From Flavobacteriales bacterium UBA1995 (GTDB taxonomy: Bacteria; Bacteroidota; Bacteroidia; Flavobacteriales_D; Sanyastnellaceae), in assembly GCA_002336475.1 (NCBI GenBank), contig DDCX01000080.1, forward strand, positions 1-30,858: a stretch of 30,858 nt of DNA. The letters run 5' to 3'. Shown one piece after another: positions 16,400-23,915 of the stretch (positions are counted from its first letter, which is position 1; every line of letters begins with the position of its first letter). The translations under genes and the position numbers were made by a program. The notes beneath the pieces are model-generated. The model ran no database searches. It saw only the letters and a list, made by a program, of their open reading frames with translations, and was not told where the DNA came from.

Positions 16400-16740
16400 T
16401 ACTCTCGGAAACGTTCGATGTATCGGGCTACAGCTCGGATTTCTGCACTGTTGAGCAAGCCTTTCTGGCCAGGCATGGTGCCCTTTCCGTAAGTGATCAA
16501 TGCGATTCTCTTGTCCAATGCTAGGGTAGAAAGACTCAAATCAGGTGACTTAGAGGCCATCAATTTGCCATCGTCTCCATGACACAGTGAGCACTTGCGG
16601 ATGTACAACGCTCGGGCTTGAACTTCGCTTACCTCTTCACCAGCTCCAGCTGGAGAGTGGGTCTCTGTTCCACCGCAGCCCATGATTAAAGCAGCTGCAG
16701 TGCCCGCCAAAAGGAGGGCGAAAAATCGCAAGGGATTCAC
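16399..16740 (-). CDS. Monohaem cytochrome c lipoprotein
   Basis: 113 residues from GTG 16740, which overlaps the stop of the upstream gene (GTGA). A reading from 16779 would put 13 extra residues before the signal sequence and overlap the upstream gene by 43 bp. A lipoprotein signal peptide runs to the lipobox I-M-G-C with lipidated C22, then a short Ser/Pro/Gly linker. The haem site C50-S-L-C53-H54 and a distal methionine M89 in 'GKGTMPGQKG' define a small class I cytochrome c. It is anchored at the periplasmic face of a membrane and probably passes electrons to an oxidase. It is coupled to the cytochrome-B-like gene upstream, its most likely partner. Confidence 0.9.
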   Translation of the reverse strand: MNPLRFFALLLAGTAAALIMGCGGTETHSPAGAGEEVSEVQARALYIRKCSLCHGDDGKLMASKSPDLSLSTLALDKRIALITYGKGTMPGQKGLLNSAEIRAVARYIERFRE

Positions 16741-17189
16741 CACCAGCCGTACGCTTCGAATCCAGGACGGAATGGCCAAGGAATGCTGGACAAAATCAGC
16801 ACAAGGGACACCGTAAACCAGATGGCCTGTCGGCGGAATTTGGTGCGGTCATCTTCGGCCCGCTTTGAAAGGCTGTGGCCCAGCGTGCCCAGCACTACGG
16901 CGATGAGCATGGTGGCCATGTGCTCAAGAGAAAAGAACCGCATGACGGTGTTGGCCATGGCATCTGCATTGCCCAGCATGCTGCTCCACCCCTTCCCGAA
17001 GTACAGCACCAATCCGAGCACCAATTGAAGGTGGAGGGAAATCATGGTAAACAGGCCGCGTTTGTAGTCCCCCTTGTCGAAGGTGCGTCCGCCAGACATG
17101 CCGGAGAATGCTTTGACGATGGACAGCAGCATGAGGATGAGGACGACCCATCTGAGGGCGCCATGAAGGTGTTGGATTCCTGTCATCAT
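16737..17189 (-). CDS. Four-helix membrane protein of the Bacteroidota 'cytochrome B' annotation group
   Basis: 150 residues from ATG 17189 (MMTGIQHLHGALRWVV); the second ATG is three bases on. Upstream in-frame sequence to 17270 lies opposite the SDR gene and is not expected to be translated. Four hydrophobic segments lie at roughly 12-30, 48-65, 88-107 and 120-137. Conserved-looking histidines H7, H9, H53, H90 and H105 sit at helix ends, which is why such proteins are often labelled cytochrome B, but haem binding is not shown by sequence. It heads the long minus-strand run and overlaps the cytochrome c gene. Confidence 0.8.
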   Translation of the reverse strand: MMTGIQHLHGALRWVVLILMLLSIVKAFSGMSGGRTFDKGDYKRGLFTMISLHLQLVLGLVLYFGKGWSSMLGNADAMANTVMRFFSLEHMATMLIAVVLGTLGHSLSKRAEDDRTKFRRQAIWFTVSLVLILSSIPWPFRPGFEAYGWW

Positions 17190-17193
17190 GGGT

Positions 17194-17201
17194 CGAAGAT
17201 A
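17194..17201 (-). promoter_or_regulatory. Putative -7 element before the cytochrome-B-like gene (TATCTTCG)
   Basis: Matches TAnnTTTG at five of six fixed positions and ends exactly 4 nt before ATG 17189. It shares the 30-bp divergent gap with the SDR element at 17208-17215, pointing the opposite way. Confidence 0.4.
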
Positions 17202-17207
17202 CGGGGG

Positions 17208-17215
17208 TAAATTGC
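17208..17215 (+). promoter_or_regulatory. Putative -7-like element before the SDR gene (TAAATTGC)
   Basis: A TAnnTTGC variant ending 4 nt before the ATG at 17220. The identical octamer with the same 4-nt spacing occurs before the DUF3109 gene at 25073-25080, which argues for a functional variant of the Bacteroidota -7 box. Confidence 0.4.
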
Positions 17216-17219
17216 GCCC

Positions 17220-17996
17220 ATGCGACTCGACCTGACAGGAAAACACGCCCTTGTATGTGGGGCCTCCCAAGGAATCGGCCTGGCTGCGGCCAAAGAGCTG
17301 GCTGAATTGGGTGCCCGCTGTACCCTTTTTGCACGGAATGCGGAGCGATTGGAATCAGCGGTCAAGGAGCTTCCAGGGGAGGGACATGCCATCGCTGTGG
17401 CGGATTTCACCCTGCCAGAAGACGTCACACAAGCGGCGGCTTCTGTAGTGGCCCGCGGCCCAGTTGACATCCTCATCAACAACACTGGCGGTCCTCCAGG
17501 TGGCCCAGCCCATGCTGCAGATACAGAAGCTTACCTCGCTGCTTTTACCCAACACCTCATGTGCAACCAGCGGTTGGTTCAGGCCGTGTTGCCTGGCATG
17601 CGGGCAGCGGGTGGAGGTCGGATTGTCAATGTCATCTCTACTTCAGTCAAGCAGCCCCTTGATGGGCTCGGGGTATCCAATACTGTGCGCGGAGCGGTGG
17701 CCAACTGGGCCAAAACCCTGGCCAACGAACTCGGCCCTGATGGCATTACCGTGAACAACGTCCTGCCCGGTGCCACCCGAACTGCGCGCTTGGACCAGAT
17801 CGCGGAAGCCAAGGCCACCAAGACCGGTCAAACTCCTGCTGAAGTGCTGCACGCTATGGCACAGGCCGTCCCCTTGCGCCGCTTGGGAGAGGCAGAAGAA
17901 ATCGGAGGGGCCATTGCATTCCTATGCAGCCCAGCAGCGGCGTACATCAGTGGCATCAACTTGCCGGTGGACGGCGGCCGCACCCGTTCGCTGTAA
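17220..17996 (+). CDS. SDR family oxidoreductase with substituted catalytic residues
   Basis: 258 residues, a Rossmann-fold short-chain dehydrogenase with cofactor motif GASQGIG (14-20) and NNTGG at 87-91. The usual serine region is present ('IVNVISTS', 135-142), but the YxxxK pair expected at about 153 and 157 reads S-N-T-V-R, so Tyr and Lys are replaced by Ser153 and Arg157. The rest ('ANWAKTLANELGPDGITVNNVLPGATRT', 'PAAAYISGINLPVDGG') is normal and well preserved. It resembles the 3-ketoacyl-ACP-reductase-like subgroup in which the tetrad is imperfect. Its reaction is unknown. It is divergent from the cytochrome-B-like gene and stands alone. Confidence 0.9.
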   Translation: MRLDLTGKHALVCGASQGIGLAAAKELAELGARCTLFARNAERLESAVKELPGEGHAIAVADFTLPEDVTQAAASVVARGPVDILINNTGGPPGGPAHAADTEAYLAAFTQHLMCNQRLVQAVLPGMRAAGGGRIVNVISTSVKQPLDGLGVSNTVRGAVANWAKTLANELGPDGITVNNVLPGATRTARLDQIAEAKATKTGQTPAEVLHAMAQAVPLRRLGEAEEIGGAIAFLCSPAAAYISGINLPVDGGRTRSL

Positions 17997-19473
<1,477 letters not shown>

Positions 19474-19551
19474 CCGTTTCTTACGGACTGTAGTCCGATG
19501 ATGACAACAGGTGTGAAACTTCCTCCTACGGCATAACAGACAGAAGCTCGC

Positions 19552-19559
19552 TACGTTTG
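19552..19559 (+). promoter_or_regulatory. Exact TAnnTTTG box of small RNA unit A (TACGTTTG)
   Basis: Full match to the Bacteroidota -7 consensus. It ends 4 nt before the first base shared by both RNA units (G19564), the expected distance to a transcription start. No clear -33 TTG lies upstream. Confidence 0.65.
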
Positions 19560-19563
19560 GTAT

Positions 19564-19667
19564 GTCAACGGCACGCATTAAAGCCGTTGGTGCCACGAGG
19601 CAAGCGTGGCTGGCAAGCAATTTGGTTAAGTGAAGCGCCCTGGAAACGTCCGGGGCGCTTTCGTTTT
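19564..19667 (+). ncRNA. Putative structured small RNA, unit A of a tandem pair
   Basis: A 104-nt unit with three predicted hairpins. Hairpin 1: CAACGGC 19566-19572 pairs with GCCGTTG 19583-19589 around a 10-nt loop. Hairpin 2: GCCACG 19592-19597 pairs with CGTGGC 19605-19610 around a 7-nt loop. An unpaired linker (19611-19632, containing GGCAAGC and TTTGGTTAA) leads to a 12-bp terminator stem (19633-19644 with 19649-19660, AACG loop) and TCGTTTT. The motif GGCAAGC occurs both at hairpin 2 (19599-19605) and in the linker. It has its own TAnnTTTG box and a second copy 196 bp downstream. I cannot place it in a named RNA family. A regulatory sRNA is the simplest reading. Confidence 0.72.
19633..19667 (+). 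terminator. Intrinsic terminator of small RNA unit A
   Basis: A 12-bp stem (one T-G wobble) with an AACG tetraloop, 19633-19660, followed by TCGTTTT. On the minus strand the tail is not T-rich, so it is directional, for plus-strand transcripts. Confidence 0.88.
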
Positions 19668-19747
19668 CAATACAGTTTATGAAAAGTAGGCAGGGACCGA
19701 CAAGAAGCAAGTCTGCAGGTCCTACAGCGTTCCTTGACCTGTGGCTC

Positions 19748-19755
19748 TAGCTTTG
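19748..19755 (+). promoter_or_regulatory. Exact TAnnTTTG box of small RNA unit B (TAGCTTTG)
   Basis: Full consensus match, with the two free positions different from unit A (GC versus CG), again ending exactly 4 nt before the first shared base (G19760). A TTGAC at 19734-19738 is too close (11 nt from the TTG) to be a standard -33 box. Confidence 0.65.
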
Positions 19756-19759
19756 TAAC

Positions 19760-19863
19760 GTCAACGGCATGCATTAAAGCCGTTGGTGCCACGACGCAAG
19801 CGTGGCTGGCAAGCAATTTGGTTAATTAAAGCGCCCTGGAAACGTCCGGGGCGCTTTCATTTT
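19760..19863 (+). ncRNA. Putative structured small RNA, unit B of a tandem pair
   Basis: Second copy of the 104-nt unit with the same three hairpins: 19762-19768 with 19779-19785, 19788-19793 with 19801-19806, and the terminator stem 19829-19840 with 19845-19856. Differences from unit A lie in hairpin loop 1 (C to T), loop 2 (G to C), the linker (AGTGA to ATTAA, two changes) and the tail (G to A); none touches a stem. The stem-preserving pattern and separately maintained promoter argue for two functional, independently transcribed RNAs. Target, partner protein and family are unknown. Confidence 0.72.
19829..19863. terminator. Intrinsic terminator of small RNA unit B, possibly bidirectional
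   Basis: A 12-bp stem with AACG loop (one further A-T pair at 19828/19857), followed by CATTTT on the plus strand. On the minus strand the stem is followed by TTTAATTAACC, so it may also end the metB-kmo-epimerase transcript, whose last gene stops at 19889. Confidence 0.85.
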
Positions 19864-19888
19864 GAGAAAATCTAGAGCGGAGTGTGGT

Positions 19889-20284
19889 TCAGCCGTTGGT
19901 GCAGAGTTCAATCAGCACTTTGGCGGTGTCGCTGGGGTGAAGAAAGGCAATGCGTTTGCCATCGGCTCCTGGCTTGGGTCCCGTGACCACCCGATAACCT
20001 TTTGCAGTGAGGCGCTCGAGTTCGGCCTCCAAGTCGTCCACATGAAACGCCACATGGTGCAGACCTGCCCCTCGCTGCTCCAAGTGTTTTGCAATGGCGC
20101 TGTCAGGAGAAGTGGGAACCAGCAGCTCCACTTTGGACCCGCCCGCCTCAAAAAAAGACGTCAAAACGGCCTCCCCCAGGACTTCTTCTCGCTTGTAAGA
20201 GGGTGTTCCGAGCACCTCGCCAAAGATTTTCTCAGCCGCTTCGAGGTCTTCTACGGCAATGCCGATGTGTTCGAGCTTCTTCAT
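19889..20284 (-). CDS. Methylmalonyl-CoA epimerase
   Basis: 131 residues from the ATG at 20284 (MKKLEHIGIAVEDLEAAEKIF), which overlaps the kmo stop as ATGA. Longer in-frame sequence upstream belongs to the antisense of kmo. It interconverts (R)- and (S)-methylmalonyl-CoA for the B12-dependent mutase in propionate/odd-chain and branched amino acid metabolism. It has the vicinal oxygen chelate fold with two beta-alpha-beta modules; probable metal ligands are H6, the GLHHVAFHV histidine (76/77) and E126. The cobalamin adenosyltransferase at 6552-7109 supplies the mutase cofactor. The mutase itself is not in the window. Confidence 0.93.
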   Translation of the reverse strand: MKKLEHIGIAVEDLEAAEKIFGEVLGTPSYKREEVLGEAVLTSFFEAGGSKVELLVPTSPDSAIAKHLEQRGAGLHHVAFHVDDLEAELERLTAKGYRVVTGPKPGADGKRIAFLHPSDTAKVLIELCTNG

Positions 20285-21684
20285 GCCGTCGGATGGGGCA
20301 GCCTTTGCGCAGCCAGGGTCAAAGCGTGTTGGGCGACTTCGTCGCTGTCCCAGCATTCGCCAATGTCCTCGCGGTCCATGACTTCTTCCATGATCCGGTC
20401 TTGGATGGCGCCTAGGGCCAGGGCTTCGTGATAAGGAATATGCGAGAACGTGACCATCGAATACAGTGGTGTCCACTGTTCTGGGAAGCGTTCGGTGAGT
20501 TGGCGTTCAATCCGCTTGCGCAAAAGGAAACGGGGGTCACCCGTTTTATCCCGCATTTCGATGAAGTTGCGGAGTGCCAAATCTCCAATGGCGTCTCCAT
20601 TGGGCTTTCGGCTCCGGCCGAATGCTGCAAATAAGCCGTCCCAATTTTCTGGCGTGGATGCACCTTCATGGGCATCCAACATGTCAGCGAGCACCCGGAC
20701 ATCTTCAAAACCACTGTTCATGCCCTGGCCGTAGAAAGGCACAATGGCATGCGCCGCATCGCCAAGGAGTACGATGCGTTCTCCGTGGTTCCAGGGGTTG
20801 CAACGGGTGGTCACCAATGAGCTGGTAGGGTGTGTGGCCCAATCGGCTTCGAAATCAGGAAGGTGCTTCAGCACATCGGGGAAATGCTGCTCGAAATAAC
20901 GGCGGGCGGCGGCAGGCTCTTCGATATCGGCAAAAGCGTCATGGCCTTCGTAAGGGGCAAACAACGTGCAGGTAAATGTGCGGTCTGGGTTCGGCAAGGC
21001 CATGAGCATAAAATGCCCGCGCGGCCAGATGTGGAGCGCCTCCGGGTCGATGGCAAAGTCACCAGCGGAATTGGGCGGCATGGCAACCTCTTTGTAGCCA
21101 TGCTCCAAGTAGAATTGACTGAAGTCAAAGCGGTCCGTTCTCATCATGCGCGACCGCACTGCACTAAAGGCGCCGTCGGTTCCAAAAACACGGCTGTGTT
21201 CCGCAGTTTGACCGTCCCGAAAACGAAGTGTCACACCGGCACCGTCTTCGGAAAAGTCTTGGAGTGCATGGTCGAATGCTACGTGGACCATGCCGGTGGC
21301 TTCGGCCTCTTCGAGGAGGATGCGGTTGAGGGGTCCCCGGGCCACTGAATAGATGCACTCGTCGTCTCCAAATCGTCCGCGACCTGGCAGTCCATAGGGC
21401 TGGTAGGTCAGCTCGCCAGCTTGGTTGTGCATGCAACGGGCCTTGACAGGCATGGCGATTTGGCGCACGGCTTCCATGGCACCGGCGACTTCAAGGGCGC
21501 GCCACCCCCTTTCGCTCAGCGCAAGGTTGATGGAACGGCCAGCGGCATCGCCCACTTTGCGCGGGTCTGATCGGCGCTCATACACGGTGACATGGTGGCC
21601 CCGATTGGCCAATACCAAGGCCAGCAGACTTCCTACAAGCCCAGCACCGACAACGGCTACAGACGGTCCGCTTTCCGAACTCAT
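20281..21684 (-). CDS. kmo: Kynurenine 3-monooxygenase
   Basis: 467 residues from the ATG at 21684, overlapping the preceding stop (ATGA). FAD-dependent enzyme that hydroxylates L-kynurenine with NADPH and oxygen, in tryptophan degradation or NAD synthesis by the kynurenine route. The FAD motif GAGLVG is at 13-18, 'DAAGRSINLALSERG' at 46-60, 'DECIYSVARGPLN' near 108-120, and the second FAD motif GDAAHAIVPFYGQGMNSG at 308-325. The C-terminal part has hydrophobic character, as in other KMOs that associate with membranes. No other kynurenine-pathway gene is nearby; the pathway must be completed elsewhere. Confidence 0.95.
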   Translation of the reverse strand: MSSESGPSVAVVGAGLVGSLLALVLANRGHHVTVYERRSDPRKVGDAAGRSINLALSERGWRALEVAGAMEAVRQIAMPVKARCMHNQAGELTYQPYGLPGRGRFGDDECIYSVARGPLNRILLEEAEATGMVHVAFDHALQDFSEDGAGVTLRFRDGQTAEHSRVFGTDGAFSAVRSRMMRTDRFDFSQFYLEHGYKEVAMPPNSAGDFAIDPEALHIWPRGHFMLMALPNPDRTFTCTLFAPYEGHDAFADIEEPAAARRYFEQHFPDVLKHLPDFEADWATHPTSSLVTTRCNPWNHGERIVLLGDAAHAIVPFYGQGMNSGFEDVRVLADMLDAHEGASTPENWDGLFAAFGRSRKPNGDAIGDLALRNFIEMRDKTGDPRFLLRKRIERQLTERFPEQWTPLYSMVTFSHIPYHEALALGAIQDRIMEEVMDREDIGECWDSDEVAQHALTLAAQRLPHPTA

Positions 21685-22844
21685 GCGTCGAGGGCCTGAG
21701 CGAGATCGTCGATGAGGTCCTCCGGATCTTCCACACCACAACTGATGCGAATCAAGCTGTCATTGATGCCCAACATGGCGCGTTGGTCCGCTGGAACGGA
21801 GGCGTGCGTCATCAAGGCGGGGTGCTCGATCAGACTCTCAACGCCACCGAGGGACTCGGCAAGGGCAAACAATTTTGTAGTCTCACACACTTTGCGGGAA
21901 GCCGCAAGGCTGTCATCCACAAGGGTAAAGCTGATCATGCCACCAAAGTCGCTCATTTGTTGGGCGGCCACTTCGTGATTGGGCGATGATGTAAGTCCAG
22001 GCCAATACACGGTGTCCACTTTGGGGTTGGCATCGAGCCATTCGGCAACGGCACGGCCATTGATGCAGTGCTGGCGCACACGGATGCCGAGGGTTTTGAT
22101 GCCACGCAATACGAGGAAGCAATCCATGGGTCCGGGGACGGCACCGACATTGTTCTGCAGGGTGCGCAGGGCGGCATCGGTTTCAGCGTCTTTTGTCATG
22201 AGGGCGCCCATCACCACGTCTGAGTGGCCACCGAGGTACTTGGTAACACTGTGCATGACAATGTCTGCACCGCACTCCAATGGGCGCTGCAACGCGGGGG
22301 TTGCAAAGGTGTTGTCGACAGCAAGTTTGGCAGGATGGCCCGCCAGAACTTGAGCCACTGCAGCGATGTCTGTGATGCGCAGCAAGGGGTTGGTCGGGGT
22401 TTCCACCCACACCAAGCGGGTGCGCTCATTGAGCACCGCTTCCACGTTGGCTGCATCTTGGGTGTCCACAAAGTGGAAATGGATGCCAAGGGGAGCGTAG
22501 TGCGTGGTGAACAGCCGTCGCGTTCCCCCATAGAGGTCATCTCCAGCGATCACTTCATCACCAGGGCGAAGGGTCATCAGGACCGCGTCTACCGCAGCCA
22601 AACCGCTGGAAAAAGCCAATCCATGTTGACCTCCTTCGAGCGCGGCAAAAGCGGCTTCGAGCGCGTCGCGCGTGGGATTCGAAGACCGGCTGTATTCGTA
22701 ACCTTTGTGCTGGCCAATGCCCTCCTGCACATAGGTAGAGGACATGTATACAGGGGTCATGATGGCACCTGTACTTGGGTCCGGCTCTACTCCGGCATGA
22801 ACGGCGAGGGTGCTGAACCCAGGCGATTTTTTATCGTTCGACAT
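21681..22844 (-). CDS. metB: Trans-sulfuration PLP enzyme (cystathionine gamma-synthase / gamma-lyase)
   Basis: 387 residues. Cys/Met metabolism PLP enzyme with 'YEYSRSSNPTRDALE' (49-63), 'FSSGLAAVDAVLM' (78-90), 'VETPTNPLLRITDI' (147-160), 'VDNTFATP' and the PLP lysine K202 in SVTKYLGGHSD. The closing 'SLGGVESLIEHPALMTHAS' is typical. Gamma-synthase, gamma-lyase and homocysteine-forming variants share these motifs, so the exact reaction is uncertain; the metB label is provisional. First gene of a three-gene run (metB-kmo-epimerase) joined by ATGA overlaps. Confidence 0.9.
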   Translation of the reverse strand: MSNDKKSPGFSTLAVHAGVEPDPSTGAIMTPVYMSSTYVQEGIGQHKGYEYSRSSNPTRDALEAAFAALEGGQHGLAFSSGLAAVDAVLMTLRPGDEVIAGDDLYGGTRRLFTTHYAPLGIHFHFVDTQDAANVEAVLNERTRLVWVETPTNPLLRITDIAAVAQVLAGHPAKLAVDNTFATPALQRPLECGADIVMHSVTKYLGGHSDVVMGALMTKDAETDAALRTLQNNVGAVPGPMDCFLVLRGIKTLGIRVRQHCINGRAVAEWLDANPKVDTVYWPGLTSSPNHEVAAQQMSDFGGMISFTLVDDSLAASRKVCETTKLFALAESLGGVESLIEHPALMTHASVPADQRAMLGINDSLIRISCGVEDPEDLIDDLAQALDA

Positions 22845-22848
22845 GCCA

Positions 22849-22856
22849 CAAAGGTC
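22849..22856 (-). promoter_or_regulatory. Putative -7 element before the metB-kmo-epimerase run (GACCTTTG)
   Basis: Five of six fixed positions of TAnnTTTG (first T is G), ending 4 nt before ATG 22844. Very similar to CACCTTTG before the cobalamin adenosyltransferase gene, with the same spacing. No -33 TTG is visible at the normal distance. Confidence 0.35.
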
Positions 22857-22868
22857 GCAACTCCGACC

Positions 22869-23915
22869 CTACTCTGAGCGGCGGGTTCGCCTCAACCATC
22901 CGGGAATCACCAACACCCCCAGCAGCAGGTAGATAAAATGGGTGGCCAAGCGCCAGAGGAGCATGGTCATCGCGGGTGCAATCAAGGACCCTGACAAAGC
23001 GAACCAAGGCTCAAAAAAAGCGCCGAGCAACCACTCTGCCACACCGCTAGAGCCTGGCGTAGGGCTGATCAGCAGGTATACCCACATCACGAGCTGACGG
23101 GCAACAATGGTGACAGGTTCCAATGCAGAAAAAGGCGCCACGACCATGGCCATGACCGCCACCAGCGATAAAAACCGCGCTGTCCAGCTCGCCATGGTCG
23201 CCAAAAATGCCCCCGCCCAATGCCCCAAAGGCAAGGACTTCATTTCGAGGGAGCTTTGTCGCAGGTCGCCTGCAAATTCCGACAGGCTGTCCCGCCATCG
23301 AGAGAGCCATTTGATCTGTGCGCAGCGCAAGATGAGCTTTTGCGTAGAGTAGGGAGCGAGGAAAAGGCCGAATCCAATGATGCCAGCCAATAGCAGAATC
23401 AGGCCCCAACCCACCCAGAAAAAGCCCCATCCGATGGCGCTGTCAAAATCAGGGGGTGCGACGGCGTCGCCCAGGAAGAAAAACAAGGGGGGCACGGCCA
23501 AGACATAAAACAATTCGTCTAGAAGGGCCGTCGAAAACACCAGCGCTGTGCTTCGGCCGGCATTCATTCCTTGGCGGTGCAAGCCCCAAATGGCCACGGC
23601 ACCGCCTCCCACAATGCCCGGTGTAATGGCCGATGCGAATTCCCAAACCACAGTGGTTTCAATGGCGTTGCGCCACGTTAAGCTGCCATTGGAAAGCCAT
23701 TTTAGCCGAAGCACGTAACCCAAGTCGCGGATCAATACAAGGCCACACAAAGAGAGCAATGCGACCGGCCAACCCGGCAAGGTAACCGACCCTTGAACCG
23801 CTGACCAGCCTCCGTTTTCCTGAACGGTCTGATACAGCAGCCCGCCCACAACAGACAAGCCGATGGCCAGCGGGATGAAGGCACGCAACAGTTTTGGAGG
23901 ACGGTTTCCAATCAT
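22869..23915 (-). CDS. Flippase-like membrane protein (lysylphosphatidylglycerol synthase TM / UPF0104 family), copy 1
   Basis: 348 residues from ATG 23915, which overlaps the radical SAM stop (ATGA); an in-frame reading from 23951 is inside that gene. About eight hydrophobic segments, starting with 'FIPLAIGLSVVGGLLY', and the family-like 'ITPGIVGGGAVAIWGLHRQGM' and 'LISPTPGSSGVAEWLLGAFF' segments. The second region corresponds to the P-(T/S)-PGG-x-G signature of MprF-like flippase domains. The substrate may be a lipid or glycolipid. Coupling to the radical SAM gene suggests a shared pathway. Distant relative of the protein at 27672-28679. Confidence 0.85.
   Translation of the reverse strand: MIGNRPPKLLRAFIPLAIGLSVVGGLLYQTVQENGGWSAVQGSVTLPGWPVALLSLCGLVLIRDLGYVLRLKWLSNGSLTWRNAIETTVVWEFASAITPGIVGGGAVAIWGLHRQGMNAGRSTALVFSTALLDELFYVLAVPPLFFFLGDAVAPPDFDSAIGWGFFWVGWGLILLLAGIIGFGLFLAPYSTQKLILRCAQIKWLSRWRDSLSEFAGDLRQSSLEMKSLPLGHWAGAFLATMASWTARFLSLVAVMAMVVAPFSALEPVTIVARQLVMWVYLLISPTPGSSGVAEWLLGAFFEPWFALSGSLIAPAMTMLLWRLATHFIYLLLGVLVIPGWLRRTRRSE

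Larger units (their letters stand above)
19564..19863. repeat. Direct repeat of 104 nt (19564-19667 and 19760-19863)
   Basis: The two copies align without gaps and differ at five positions (99/104 identical). The repeat period is 196 bp, with a 92-bp non-repeated spacer that carries the second promoter. Sequence upstream of the shared first base is not conserved apart from the TAnnTTTG box and a GCTC a few bases before it. No target-site duplication or transposase is visible. Confidence 0.95.

Noticed and set aside
19484..19497. Hairpin CGGACT-GT-AGTCCG as gdhA terminator
   Set aside because: The stem is only 6 bp with a 2-nt loop and there is no T-tract after it.
19590..19682. Basic peptide ORF inside RNA unit A (GTG start, 30 codons), with a 29-codon counterpart at 19786-19875 in unit B
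   Set aside because: The four differences inside the shared part all change the amino acid, the ORFs run through the terminator stem and diverge beyond it, and there is no ATG or ribosome site. RNA structure explains the conservation better.
19564..19863. Two-repeat CRISPR-like array or mobile element
   Set aside because: The repeats are 104 nt with internal terminators and promoters, only one 92-bp spacer, no cas genes, no transposase and no target duplications.
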